Below are positions 16,937 through 25,671 of a stretch of DNA of 64,000 bases, piece after piece. The stretch is from Sphingobacterium gobiense (GTDB taxonomy: Bacteria; Bacteroidota; Bacteroidia; Sphingobacteriales; Sphingobacteriaceae). The position numbers and the translations under genes were made by a program. Under the pieces are notes generated by a model. The model was not told where the DNA came from. It saw only the letters and a program-made list of their open reading frames with translations, and made no database searches. The stretch is from assembly GCF_002980575.1 (NCBI RefSeq), contig NZ_PVBS01000002.1:124001-188000 (forward strand), written 5' to 3'. Numbering within the stretch: position 1 is the stretch's first letter; every line of letters begins with the position of its first letter.

Positions 16937-17358
16937 ATAATGGTAGTATCCTTAACCTCCACTTTTGTCCAATATTTACTGTATTTTTCTGCGGCAGCAG
17001 TATGGGTGGGATGGGTTTCATACGTGTTGATGTCCTCCATATTTTGGAAGGTAACCAATAGATTGTATTGAAATGAGTTGTCTACTACCGGCCGTGGATT
17101 GGTGGATGCTGGTTTTCCATATTGCAATGTTTGCACGCCAGGGACTTTACGTAGCTCTTCAAAAAAATGTAAGAAATCCTGTTCTTCTTCCTGAGAAATG
17201 TCTTCTTTTAACCAAAAATATACGCTGTGTAAAATTGTTCCTTTAGCGATTGTGTTAGACGACATAGATCCTTTATCGTCGAGCGGTGTACACGATGCGA
17301 GCAGTGTCCCGGTTAAACCCGCGGCAGCAGCTGATTTTAAAAAATTCCTTCTTTCCAT
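16933..17358 (-). CDS. Tat-exported lipoprotein with Dabb (stress-responsive A/B barrel) domain
   Basis: Residues 1-24 form a twin-arginine leader that also has a lipobox (MERRNFLKSAAAAGLTG then LLASC, Cys23). The rest is a dimeric alpha/beta-barrel (Dabb) domain of about 100 residues: ILHSVYFWLKEDISQEEEQDF at the start and a TFQNMEDINTYETHPTH motif. Dabb proteins range from plant stress proteins to small-molecule enzymes and cyclases. A Tat-targeted lipidated form is found in Bacteroidota carbohydrate operons, but its job is unknown. It is the first gene of the kdu cluster. Confidence 0.85.
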   Translation of the reverse strand: MERRNFLKSAAAAGLTGTLLASCTPLDDKGSMSSNTIAKGTILHSVYFWLKEDISQEEEQDFLHFFEELRKVPGVQTLQYGKPASTNPRPVVDNSFQYNLLVTFQNMEDINTYETHPTHTAAAEKYSKYWTKVEVKDTTIM

Positions 17359-17454
17359 ATTGATATTTTTTTATGATGAAGATACAAATAAAATTAGAGC
17401 ATGTTGTTTTCTGTTGAAAGAAATGGTTCGTTTAATTTTTTTTAAATTCGCACT

Positions 17455-18234
17455 ATGGCGAAAAAGAAACCGACGATTTTAGTCGTTAACGATGATGGCA
17501 TTACAGCTCCCGGCATCAAAGTGCTGTTGGAAGAGATGCAGAAAATAGGCAATGTTGTGGTGGTAGCTCCCGACAGTCCGCAATCGGGTATGGGGCATGC
17601 TATAACTATTGGGAAACCCCTTCGTTTAGATAAAATTGATTTGTATGAAGGCGTGGAGATGTACAAATGCTCAGGGACACCGGTGGATTGTGTGAAACTT
17701 GCCGTAAATAAAATTTTTAAAGGGAAAAAACCGGATCTATGTGTCTCGGGAATCAATCATGGCTTGAATTATTCCATCAATGTATTGTATTCGGGGACCA
17801 TGTCTGCTGCTGTTGAGGGAGCCATTGAAGACATTCCTTCTATTGGATTCTCGTTGGATGATTTTTCTCATCATGCCGATTTTTCCCATTGCCGGCCGTA
17901 TGTGCGTAGTATCGCCCAGCAGGTATTAAATAACGGATTGCAAAAAGCCACCTTATTGAATGTTAATTTCCCGCACATCAGCAAAGAACTAAAAGGGATA
18001 AAAATATGTAGACAGGCTACCGCCAAATGGTTTGAAGAATTTGATGAACGTTTAGACCCTTACAACAGGGAATATTTTTGGATGACAGGTAAATTTCAAT
18101 TGTTAGACAGAGGAGAGGATACCGATGCTCATGCATTGAGCAATGGCTACGTTTCTATTGTGCCGACACAATTTGACATGACGGCTCATCACACCATTAC
18201 AGAATTAAATTCCTGGAGTTTTGATGTACAGTAG
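17455..18234 (+). CDS. surE: 5'/3'-nucleotidase SurE
   Basis: SurE is a metal-dependent phosphatase of nucleoside 5'- and 3'-monophosphates and short polyphosphates. Signature elements are VNDDGITAPGI (residues 10-20, the DD metal ligands), DSPQSGMGHAIT (about 40-51), GTPVDCVKLAV and SGINHGLN (about 97-104). Length is 259 residues, normal. It diverges from the kdu cluster. Its stop overlaps the Shine-Dalgarno of the next gene. Confidence 0.94.
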   Translation: MAKKKPTILVVNDDGITAPGIKVLLEEMQKIGNVVVVAPDSPQSGMGHAITIGKPLRLDKIDLYEGVEMYKCSGTPVDCVKLAVNKIFKGKKPDLCVSGINHGLNYSINVLYSGTMSAAVEGAIEDIPSIGFSLDDFSHHADFSHCRPYVRSIAQQVLNNGLQKATLLNVNFPHISKELKGIKICRQATAKWFEEFDERLDPYNREYFWMTGKFQLLDRGEDTDAHALSNGYVSIVPTQFDMTAHHTITELNSWSFDVQ

Positions 18235-18238
18235 GAGG
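18233..18238 (+). promoter_or_regulatory. Shine-Dalgarno of the small membrane gene, overlapping the surE stop
   Basis: The perfect AGGAGG begins inside the surE stop codon and ends 7 nt before the ATG at 18246. Strong sites are unusual in this genome, so it supports real translation of the small gene and coupling to surE. Confidence 0.75.
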
Positions 18239-18245
18239 AGAACGG

Positions 18246-18518
18246 ATGAAAAATAGTTTTGTACTGGGAATGGCATTTGGCGTTGTCTTTCCGCTGTTAG
18301 CTTATCTTGCGGCCACCTTTACCGCGATTCAAACCTCGTTATTCATACATAAGCCTATCGCTTTGTATGTAATTGCTGCCACCGCAAACCTGATCGGGGT
18401 TCGCTTTCTTTACCGCTATGAGAAAGATGCTACAGCCAACGGTGTGGTGTTGGTTACATTTTTAGCTATGATTGTTTTGATTGTCGTTAAGAGAGAATTG
18501 GTGTTTTCCTATGCTTGA
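18246..18518 (+). CDS. Small integral membrane protein, unknown function
   Basis: The 90 residues form three hydrophobic segments (about residues 5-30, 38-53 and 66-83) with short loops and a basic RFLYRYEKD between the second and third. I recognise no family. The evidence that it is real is the perfect AGGAGG site ahead of it and its tight spacing after surE. It ends just where the mqnD promoter begins. Confidence 0.75.
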   Translation: MKNSFVLGMAFGVVFPLLAYLAATFTAIQTSLFIHKPIALYVIAATANLIGVRFLYRYEKDATANGVVLVTFLAMIVLIVVKRELVFSYA

Positions 18519-18546
18519 TTGTTTAGCCCTTTAATCCCTATTTTTG
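18519..18546 (+). promoter_or_regulatory. Promoter of mqnD
   Basis: TTG at 18519-18521, a 17-nt spacer and TATTTTTG at 18539-18546 match the Bacteroidota TTG/TAnnTTTG pattern, 17 nt ahead of the mqnD start. Confidence 0.7.
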
Positions 18547-18563
18547 CATTAAAAATAATAGAA

Positions 18564-19439
18564 ATGAAACTTACACTAGGTTTTTCTCCTTGCCCCAACG
18601 ACACGTTTATTTTTGACGCGTTGATCCATCATAAAATTGACACCGAAGGGCTGGAATTTGAAGTCCAATATCACGATGTGGAAACGTTAAATCAAAAGGC
18701 TTTTCAGGGAGAATTGGATATTACCAAGTTGAGTTATCATGCTTTCGCTTATGCGGTAAATGATTATGAACTATTGGATGCTGGTAGTGCATTAGGTTCG
18801 GGTGTTGGTCCTTTGCTCATTGCTAAAGACCCAGAACTAGCTGCTCGGTTAAAGCGCGCGTTAGAAGACAAGGAGGAACTAAGTGCTGCGGAAAGCAAAT
18901 TAAAAATCGGTATTCCGGGAAAATACACCACGGCGAATTTTCTATTGGGTTTGGCATTCCCGACCTTACCGAACAAAGTGGAGTTGGTTTTCTCCGATAT
19001 CGAGCAATCACTATTGGACGGTGTAATCGATTTGGGATTGATCATTCATGAAAATAGATTTACTTACCGAGCAAAGGGTTTGCACAAAGTGGTTGATCTG
19101 GGCGATTTTTGGGAACAAACAACTAGCAGTCCAATCCCTTTAGGTGGAATCGTTGTTAAACGTGGTTTGAACGAAGGACTTAAACTCAAGATCAACCGTT
19201 TACTTCGCGAAAGCGTGCAATTTGCCTTTGAAAACCCGAAATCAGGATTGAACTACATCCGTTCACATGCACAGGAAATGGAAGAGACCGTGATGTATCA
19301 GCATATTGAACTATACGTCAATAAATATTCAGAACATTTGGGAACCGATGGGCGTCGGGCAATACAACAAATGTTCGACAAAGCGCAGGCATTAAAGCTT
19401 GTCCCACCATTGGATAAGCGGCTTTTTTTGACCAAATAA
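18564..19439 (+). CDS. mqnD: 1,4-dihydroxy-6-naphthoate synthase (futalosine pathway)
   Basis: MqnD converts cyclic dehypoxanthine futalosine to 1,4-dihydroxy-6-naphthoate in the alternative menaquinone route. The 291-residue, periplasmic-binding-like fold has the family start MKLTLGFSPCPNDTFIFDAL, the internal KLSYHAFAY element, GSGVGPLL and the PLGGIVVKR stretch. The frame is open from 18519, but the ATG at 18564 is the true start, placed after a consensus promoter. It implies respiratory quinone synthesis through futalosine; the other mqn genes are not here. Confidence 0.93.
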   Translation: MKLTLGFSPCPNDTFIFDALIHHKIDTEGLEFEVQYHDVETLNQKAFQGELDITKLSYHAFAYAVNDYELLDAGSALGSGVGPLLIAKDPELAARLKRALEDKEELSAAESKLKIGIPGKYTTANFLLGLAFPTLPNKVELVFSDIEQSLLDGVIDLGLIIHENRFTYRAKGLHKVVDLGDFWEQTTSSPIPLGGIVVKRGLNEGLKLKINRLLRESVQFAFENPKSGLNYIRSHAQEMEETVMYQHIELYVNKYSEHLGTDGRRAIQQMFDKAQALKLVPPLDKRLFLTK

Positions 19440-19546
19440 ATTCCTTCTTCCATAAAAAATAAAGAGGCTACTTCAGGGGCAAATATAACAACATAGGTTT
19501 TACAAAAAAATAAACTGGAATTCTGTTAGTTATCACATGTAATAAT

Positions 19547-19554
19547 TAAATTTG
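19547..19554 (+). promoter_or_regulatory. Probable -7 element of secA
   Basis: TAAATTTG fits TAnnTTTG, 77 nt ahead of the secA ATG. The -33 element is weak. The leader is longer than usual, leaving room for control of secA translation, though no clear hairpin was found. Confidence 0.4.
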
Positions 19555-19631
19555 CCCGGTTAGTGTCAAAATGTCTGTAAACATCGTGTTGGAGCCATTA
19601 TTGCACGGCGATATACGGAGATAAAAATATT

Positions 19632-22600
19632 ATGTTAAAATTTTTAAGTAAATTATTTGGCAGCAAGTCAGAACGAGATATCAAATCCATACAACCCATT
19701 GTAGATAAGATCAAAGAGGAGTACGAGAAGCTATCGTCGTTAAGCCATGACGAATTGCGGGCGAAGACAACCGATTTTAAAAACCGAATCAAAGCGTATT
19801 TGGCTGATATAGACGAAGAAATGACGTCTTTAAAAGCAGAGGCTGACGAGGAAGGTGTAGAGATGGGTAAAAAAACGGAACTTTATGAGAAGGTAGATAA
19901 ACTCGCTAAAGATAGGGATAAGAAACTCGAAGAAGTGTTGTTGGAAATCCTACCCGAAGCTTTTGCGGTGGTAAAAGAAACTGCTCGTCGGTTTACAGAA
20001 AATAAAGAAATAGAAGTAACAGCAACCGACCTTGATCGCGAATTAGCAACACTCAAGCCGAATGTAATTGTTGAGGATGGTAAAGCAATATGGAAAAACG
20101 CCTGGATAGCAGCCGGCACGGAAGTTACCTGGAATATGGTGCATTATGATGTACAGCTTATTGGTGGTGTTGTATTGCATCAAGGTAAGATTGCGGAGAT
20201 GTCCACCGGTGAGGGTAAAACGCTAGTTGGTACACTGCCGACTTACTTGAATGCATTGTCAGGGCAGGGCGTACATATCGTGACGGTCAACGACTATTTG
20301 GCTCGTCGTGACTCGGAATGGAACGGCCCGTTATTCGAATTTCACGGAATGCGTGTCGACTGTATCGACAAACATCAGCCCAACTCACCACAGCGTAGGA
20401 AAGCATATTTATCCGATATTGTGTACGGAACAAATAATGAGTTTGGTTTCGACTATCTGCGCGACAATATGACACAAACACCGGATTCTATGGTGCAGCG
20501 TAAACTGCATTTTGCGATGATTGATGAGGTTGACTCTGTTTTGATTGACGATGCACGAACGCCATTGATTATCTCCGGCCCAATCCCACGTGGCGATCAG
20601 CATGAATTTTATCAACTAAAGCCGCGTATTGAACGATTAGTAAATGCGCAAAAAGCATATATAAATACGGTTTTTAACGAAGCTAAAAAAGCCATTTCCA
20701 ACGGAGATTCCGACGTAGAAGGAGGCGGGATGGCATTGTTACGTGCTTATCGTGGTTTGCCTAAAAACAAGGCACTGATTAAGTTCCTATCCGAAGGAAA
20801 CCACAGACAATTGCTGCAGAAGGTGGAAAACTACTATATGGCAGAGCAAAGCCGCAATATGCCTAAGGTGGACGCAGAGCTGTTTTTCGTGATAGATGAG
20901 AAAAACAATCAGGTTGAGCTTACTGAAAAAGGTATCGAACTGATTACCGCTTCCGGTGAAGACCCTACTTTTTTTATTATGCCCGACGTGGGATCTGAAA
21001 TAGCCGATATCGAAAAACTAGAGCTATCACTAGAGGAAAAGGCACAGAAAAAAGAAGAGTTATTGCGGGATTACGCGATTAAATCAGAACGTATCCACTC
21101 TATAAATCAATTGCTTAAAGCGTATACCTTATTTGAAATTGATGATCAATATATCGTGGATGAAGGTAAGGTTAAGATTGTTGACGAACAGACGGGCCGT
21201 ATTATGGAAGGACGCCGTTATTCTGACGGTTTGCACCAAGCAATCGAGGCAAAGGAAAATGTAAAGGTAGAAGACGCAACACAGACGTATGCAACGGTTA
21301 CCTTGCAAAATTACTTCCGTATGTATCACAAGCTTGCAGGGATGACCGGTACGGCATCGACAGAAGCAGGTGAGCTTTGGCAGATTTATAAATTAGACGT
21401 TGTAGAAATTCCGACAAACCGGCCTGCGGCACGCGATGATCGCCAGGATTTAATTTACCGTACGGCGAGAGAGAAATACAATGCGGTGGCACAGGAGATT
21501 CAAGCCTTGACAGAGGCAGGAAGACCAGTACTAGTCGGTACAACCTCCGTGGAAATTTCGGAATTGCTTAGCCGGATGCTGAAACTGCGCGGTATCAAAC
21601 ACAATGTGTTAAACGCGAAGCTCCACCAAAAGGAGGCGGATATTGTCGCGGAAGCAGGACGCCCTGGGCAGGTAACGATCGCTACCAACATGGCGGGTCG
21701 TGGTACGGATATTAAGTTGACAGAGGATGTTATTAAAGCTGGAGGTTTGGCGATTATTGGTACAGAACGACATGAGTCTCGTCGTGTAGACCGTCAGTTG
21801 CGTGGACGTGCCGGTCGTCAAGGAGACCCAGGTTCTTCCCAATTCTTTGTTTCTTTGGAAGATAATCTGATGCGTTTATTCGCTTCCGAACGGATTTCTA
21901 ACATCATGGTGAAAATGGGTGTGGAAGAAGGCGAAGTGATGCAACACAGCATGTTGACGAAATCGATTGAAAGAGCGCAGCGTAAAGTGGAAGAAAACAA
22001 CTTTGGTATTCGTAAACGCCTATTGGAATACGATGACGTGATGAACTCCCAACGTACCGTAATCTATACCAAACGTAAGAACGCGCTGTTTGGTGAGCGA
22101 CTGGACGTTGATTTGAATAACACGATTTACGATGTTGTAGAAGATATTGTTTCCGGAGCGAAAGAGGGAGGAACCTACGAGGAGTTCCAAATCGAGGTTA
22201 TCCGTTTGTTTGCCGTTAATCCTGAAATTACGGAGGAAGAGTTTACGCAAAGTGGCGTAGCAGCGTTGACCGATCGACTATTCCAACAGATCATCATACA
22301 TTATCAAAATAGGGCGCAACAAATAGCAGAGCAAACACTTCCTGTATTAACCAATGTGTTAGCTGAACGTGGCGCTATGATAGAAAACGTTGTCATTCCG
22401 TTTACCGACGGTATTCGTGGCATACAAGTTGCGACTAATTTGCAGAAGGCAGTAGAATCTCACGGAAAGGAAGTTTTCAGGTCGTTCGAAAAAGGAATCG
22501 TTTTAGCATTAATTGATGAGGCATGGAAAGAGCATCTTCGTGAAATGGATGATTTAAAGCAATCCGTACAAAATGCTGTCTACGAGCAAAAGGACCCGAT

Positions 22601-22937
22601 TATTATTTATAAAATGGAGGCCTACAATCTGTTCAAGAGCATGCTAGCTTCGATGAACAAAGAAATTGTAAGTTTCTTATTTAAAGGAGAAATTCCAGGT
22701 CAGCAACAGGAGCCACAAAATGTGCGGGAAGCACGGCCGATACAAGCTCAGCCAGCACAGCTTAGGGCGACTAAAGCGGAGTTGGCTTCACCGACGGGGG
22801 TCTCCGCGGAAGATAAGGATACACGTGAGCAACAGGTGACACAACCTATACGCAAAACGGAAACCGTGGGTAGAAATGACGAATGTCCTTGTGGCTCGGG
22901 AAAAAAATATAAAAACTGTCACGGAAAAAACGGGTAA
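19632..22937 (+). CDS. secA: Protein translocase ATPase SecA
   Basis: SecA is the ATPase motor that pushes preproteins through SecYEG. It has Walker A STGEGKT near residue 191, DEVD with the following [15 protein letters not shown] near 295-312, the nucleotide-binding helicase part with GTTSVEISE and [12 protein letters not shown], and [13 protein letters not shown]. The C-terminal tail has the zinc motif [14 protein letters not shown]. At 1101 residues it is longer than the E. coli protein, as usual in Bacteroidota because of inserts (for example around residues 330-420). A SPOR gene follows 15 nt downstream. Confidence 0.97.
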   Translation: MLKFLSKLFGSKSERDIKSIQPIVDKIKEEYEKLSSLSHDELRAKTTDFKNRIKAYLADIDEEMTSLKAEADEEGVEMGKKTELYEKVDKLAKDRDKKLEEVLLEILPEAFAVVKETARRFTENKEIEVTATDLDRELATLKPNVIVEDGKAIWKNAWIAAGTEVTWNMVHYDVQLIGGVVLHQGKIAEMSTGEGKTLVGTLPTYLNALSGQGVHIVTVNDYLARRDSEWNGPLFEFHGMRVDCIDKHQPNSPQRRKAYLSDIVYGTNNEFGFDYLRDNMTQTPDSMVQRKLHFAMIDEVDSVLIDDARTPLIISGPIPRGDQHEFYQLKPRIERLVNAQKAYINTVFNEAKKAISNGDSDVEGGGMALLRAYRGLPKNKALIKFLSEGNHRQLLQKVENYYMAEQSRNMPKVDAELFFVIDEKNNQVELTEKGIELITASGEDPTFFIMPDVGSEIADIEKLELSLEEKAQKKEELLRDYAIKSERIHSINQLLKAYTLFEIDDQYIVDEGKVKIVDEQTGRIMEGRRYSDGLHQAIEAKENVKVEDATQTYATVTLQNYFRMYHKLAGMTGTASTEAGELWQIYKLDVVEIPTNRPAARDDRQDLIYRTAREKYNAVAQEIQALTEAGRPVLVGTTSVEISELLSRMLKLRGIKHNVLNAKLHQKEADIVAEAGRPGQVTIATNMAGRGTDIKLTEDVIKAGGLAIIGTERHESRRVDRQLRGRAGRQGDPGSSQFFVSLEDNLMRLFASERISNIMVKMGVEEGEVMQHSMLTKSIERAQRKVEENNFGIRKRLLEYDDVMNSQRTVIYTKRKNALFGERLDVDLNNTIYDVVEDIVSGAKEGGTYEEFQIEVIRLFAVNPEITEEEFTQSGVAALTDRLFQQIIIHYQNRAQQIAEQTLPVLTNVLAERGAMIENVVIPFTDGIRGIQVATNLQKAVESHGKEVFRSFEKGIVLALIDEAWKEHLREMDDLKQSVQNAVYEQKDPIIIYKMEAYNLFKSMLASMNKEIVSFLFKGEIPGQQQEPQNVREARPIQAQPAQLRATKAELASPTGVSAEDKDTREQQVTQPIRKTETVGRNDECPCGSGKKYKNCHGKNG

Positions 22938-22952
22938 AAAATTTTACGGAAG

Positions 22953-23405
22953 ATGTTACATAAAGGATTGATAATTGGTTTTGTACTCATTGGATTAACG
23001 CAGCTTAGTAAAGCACAATCGGGAATCGTTGAAGTAGAAAAGGATTCTTTGATTAATCTCTTGCAGGAATTCAGAGCAGAAAACGGTATCAATCCTAGTA
23101 CCTCCCGTATGATTAGCTTGGGATCGAAAGTGGTCGATAAAAAGAGCGGCAAACGGGTAAAAGTACGCGGATTTCGTGTGCAGATATTTTCTGGATCGAG
23201 CCGGAGTGATGCCTATGCTGTACAATCTAGATTTCAGACGTCATATAAAGACATAGGAAGCTATGTAAGCTATGATGAACCAAATTATCGAGTCAAGGTC
23301 GGCGATTTTAGAAGTCGGTCCGAAGCGACGAGTTTTATGCGAGAGCTACGCTCCCAATATAGCAATGTGTTCGTCTTCACCGAAGACGTTTGGGCGTATG
23401 AATAA
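22953..23405 (+). CDS. Secreted SPOR-domain protein
   Basis: A 150-residue protein with a signal peptide (about residues 1-21, ending SKAQ) and a C-terminal SPOR domain (about 72-150: RGFRVQIFSGSSRSDAYAVQ to FVFTEDVWAYE). SPOR domains bind denuded septal peptidoglycan, so a periplasmic cell-wall role at division is likely. It follows secA by 15 nt and precedes the M20 gene by 11 nt, suggesting one transcript. Confidence 0.88.
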   Translation: MLHKGLIIGFVLIGLTQLSKAQSGIVEVEKDSLINLLQEFRAENGINPSTSRMISLGSKVVDKKSGKRVKVRGFRVQIFSGSSRSDAYAVQSRFQTSYKDIGSYVSYDEPNYRVKVGDFRSRSEATSFMRELRSQYSNVFVFTEDVWAYE

Positions 23406-23416
23406 GGAGAAAAACC

Positions 23417-24610
23417 ATGTCCATGTTGAAAGAAAAGATAAAACAACTTGCCGAAGACTTCTTTGAAAAGACGGTCGGGTTTAGACGCCATTTGCATCAA
23501 CATCCTGAATTATCGTTTGAAGAATACGAGACATCTGCTTTTGTCAAACAGCAACTGGACAGCTTGGGTATTGCTTATGAGCGTATGGCAAATACAGGTG
23601 TTGTGGGGCTGATTCATGGCGAAAAACCGTCGTCTAATGTACTGGCGCTTCGAGCAGATATGGACGCTCTTCCTATACAAGAGGTGGGTGGCCGTCATTA
23701 TGGGTCACAAAATGTTGGTGTTATGCATGCCTGTGGGCACGACGTGCATACCTCTTCGCTACTCGGCGTTGCATCCATATTGCAAACCTTAAAAAGCGAA
23801 TTTGGAGGCACCATAAAACTTATATTTCAGCCCGGAGAAGAACGTTTGCCCGGCGGAGCTTCCATTATGATTAAGGAAGGGGTTCTGGAAAATCCCACAC
23901 CTACAGGTATTATCGGCCAGCACGTTATGCCCTTTATCGAAACAGGCAAAGTCGGTTTCCGTACAGGAAAGTACATGGCGTCCTGTGACGAACTTTTTAT
24001 GACCGTGAAGGGTAGAGGCGGACACGGAGCACATCCACATCAAAATACAGACCCAATAGCAATTACAGCACAAATTATTACCGCTCTTCAGCAAATAGTT
24101 AGCCGAAATGCAGACCCAAGAATACCAACGGTTTTGTCTTGGGGCAAGATAGTGGGAAATGGTGCTACCAACATTATTCCTGACGAAGTATATTTGGAAG
24201 GTACATTCCGCACATTTGACGAAAAGTGGCGATCGGAAGCCCATAAGTATATGGTCAAGATGGCAACAGGTATCGCGGAAAGCATGGGCGCAATCTGCGA
24301 TTTCGAAGTACGAAAAGGATATCCATTCCTCATTAACGAGGAGAAATTGACAACATCGTCCCGCACTTTTGCTGTAGAGTATCTAGGGGAAGAAAATGTT
24401 GTTGAACTGGATATATGGCCGGCAGCAGAAGATTTTTCTTATTATTCGCAAGAAACCAATGCCTGTTTTTATCGATTGGGAACCGGAAATAAAGCCGCTG
24501 GAATTTCGTCAGCTGTGCACACACCAACCTTTGATATTGATGAAAATGCGTTGAAAGTGAGTATAGGCTTAATGTCGTATATCGCGCTACGACAACTTGG
24601 CGAAAAGTAG
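23417..24610 (+). CDS. M20-family amidohydrolase (N-acyl-L-amino acid / IAA-amino acid hydrolase type)
   Basis: This 397-residue metallopeptidase-like amidohydrolase of the HipO/AmhX group cleaves the amide bond of N-acylated amino acids. Metal and catalytic signatures are RHLHQHPELSFEE near the start, LRADMDALPIQE, MHACGHDVHTSSLLG (about 103-117) and QPGEERLPGGASIMI (about 137-151), then HTPTFDIDENAL at the end. The dimerisation domain lies in the middle. No signal peptide is present. It is 4 nt ahead of the TPK-like gene. The natural substrate is not known. Confidence 0.9.
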   Translation: MSMLKEKIKQLAEDFFEKTVGFRRHLHQHPELSFEEYETSAFVKQQLDSLGIAYERMANTGVVGLIHGEKPSSNVLALRADMDALPIQEVGGRHYGSQNVGVMHACGHDVHTSSLLGVASILQTLKSEFGGTIKLIFQPGEERLPGGASIMIKEGVLENPTPTGIIGQHVMPFIETGKVGFRTGKYMASCDELFMTVKGRGGHGAHPHQNTDPIAITAQIITALQQIVSRNADPRIPTVLSWGKIVGNGATNIIPDEVYLEGTFRTFDEKWRSEAHKYMVKMATGIAESMGAICDFEVRKGYPFLINEEKLTTSSRTFAVEYLGEENVVELDIWPAAEDFSYYSQETNACFYRLGTGNKAAGISSAVHTPTFDIDENALKVSIGLMSYIALRQLGEK

Positions 24611-24614
24611 ATAA

Positions 24615-25178
24615 ATGTCTTCACATCATATTATTAGAGAGAATCAGGAACCTGCTTTAATCGTGGCTGCTTATGAAGCGCTCGATGAAGAATATATGGG
24701 ACAACTTCTAGAGTGGAGCCCGACGATAATAGCCAACGATGATACCATAGATTTCTTTTTAGCTGCAGACATTAAAGTGGACGTGGTATTCAGCAAGCAA
24801 GAAATAACGTACCGGCAAGAGCAAATCAAAAAATTTCCAGCAAAAAATGGGATAATACCCGATGCACTGGATTATCTTATTCAACACGACCACAAAGCCG
24901 TCAATATCGTGTGTGATGCTCCGGATGACATACTAGCATCCTATTGTGCATTAATCAATATCGTTGTGTTGTCTCATGGGATACGTTACGTATATATTCG
25001 TTATCACTACGAAAAATGGAAACAAGCAGGCACGCGTATTTTCGTTCCCGAAAACCGGCTCAAATCACTGGTCGGGCTTAAACATACTAACCCGAATGAG
25101 TTTGTCACTGAGCAGGACGGTTTTATCTATCTGGAATTTAACACAGATGAACATGTTTGTATAGGCGAAGAAATTTAA
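24615..25178 (+). CDS. Conserved protein, possibly derived from thiamine pyrophosphokinase
   Basis: A 187-residue soluble protein that I place only tentatively. Segment order (APALIVAAYEALDEE-like opening, an IIANDD turn, IKVDVVFSK, then NIVCDAPDDI and LIYLEFNTDE-like end) resembles thiamine pyrophosphokinase-like proteins annotated in Sphingobacteriaceae. The GDfDS/DxDK signature that binds thiamine and ATP in true TPK is absent. If related, it has probably lost catalysis. It is tightly packed between the M20 and GNAT genes (4 nt and 1 nt), so it is translated with them. An unrelated conserved protein is equally possible. Confidence 0.65.
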   Translation: MSSHHIIRENQEPALIVAAYEALDEEYMGQLLEWSPTIIANDDTIDFFLAADIKVDVVFSKQEITYRQEQIKKFPAKNGIIPDALDYLIQHDHKAVNIVCDAPDDILASYCALINIVVLSHGIRYVYIRYHYEKWKQAGTRIFVPENRLKSLVGLKHTNPNEFVTEQDGFIYLEFNTDEHVCIGEEI

Positions 25179-25179
25179 A

Positions 25180-25671
25180 ATGTACACTATTCGAAAAGTA
25201 AGCCGGGAAGAAGCTACAGTAATCCATCATCTAGGGACAGAAGTATACTATACGACGTACACGGCTATCTTAAGTCCTGCTCAAATAGATTTCATGTTGC
25301 GTAAAAATTATAGCCCCGAAGCCATTCAACAATCTATGTTAAATGGACAAGATTTTTATCTTATCTTCCAACAAGAGATACAGCCCTTGGGTTTTATGGC
25401 GCTTCAAAAGAAGAGTGAAGACATTTTACGCATAGAAAAGCTATACCTTTTAAAAAGCAGCCAAGGATTGGGTTTAGGTAAAAAATTAATTGACTTCGCG
25501 GTGGAAAAAGCTAGGGAACTTAATTGTTCGGTAGTTGAGCTTAACGTAAATAGAGGAAATAAGGCATATTACTTCTATCTCAAACAGGGATTCCAAGTGA
25601 TGAAGGAAGTGGATATACCTTATTATGATTACGTCCTCGATGATTACGTAATGCAGCGACTAGTCCGCTAG
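25180..25671 (+). CDS. GNAT-family N-acetyltransferase
   Basis: The 163 residues form a GNAT fold that transfers acetyl from acetyl-CoA to an unknown amine. The acetyl-CoA-binding motif A is IEKLYLLKSSQGLGLGKKL (about residues 86-104, with QGLGLGK as the pyrophosphate loop), followed by ELNVNRGNKAYYFYLKQGF (motif B). Its start is 1 nt after the previous stop. Its 3' end overlaps the convergent M28 gene by 12 nt. Confidence 0.92.
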   Translation: MYTIRKVSREEATVIHHLGTEVYYTTYTAILSPAQIDFMLRKNYSPEAIQQSMLNGQDFYLIFQQEIQPLGFMALQKKSEDILRIEKLYLLKSSQGLGLGKKLIDFAVEKARELNCSVVELNVNRGNKAYYFYLKQGFQVMKEVDIPYYDYVLDDYVMQRLVR

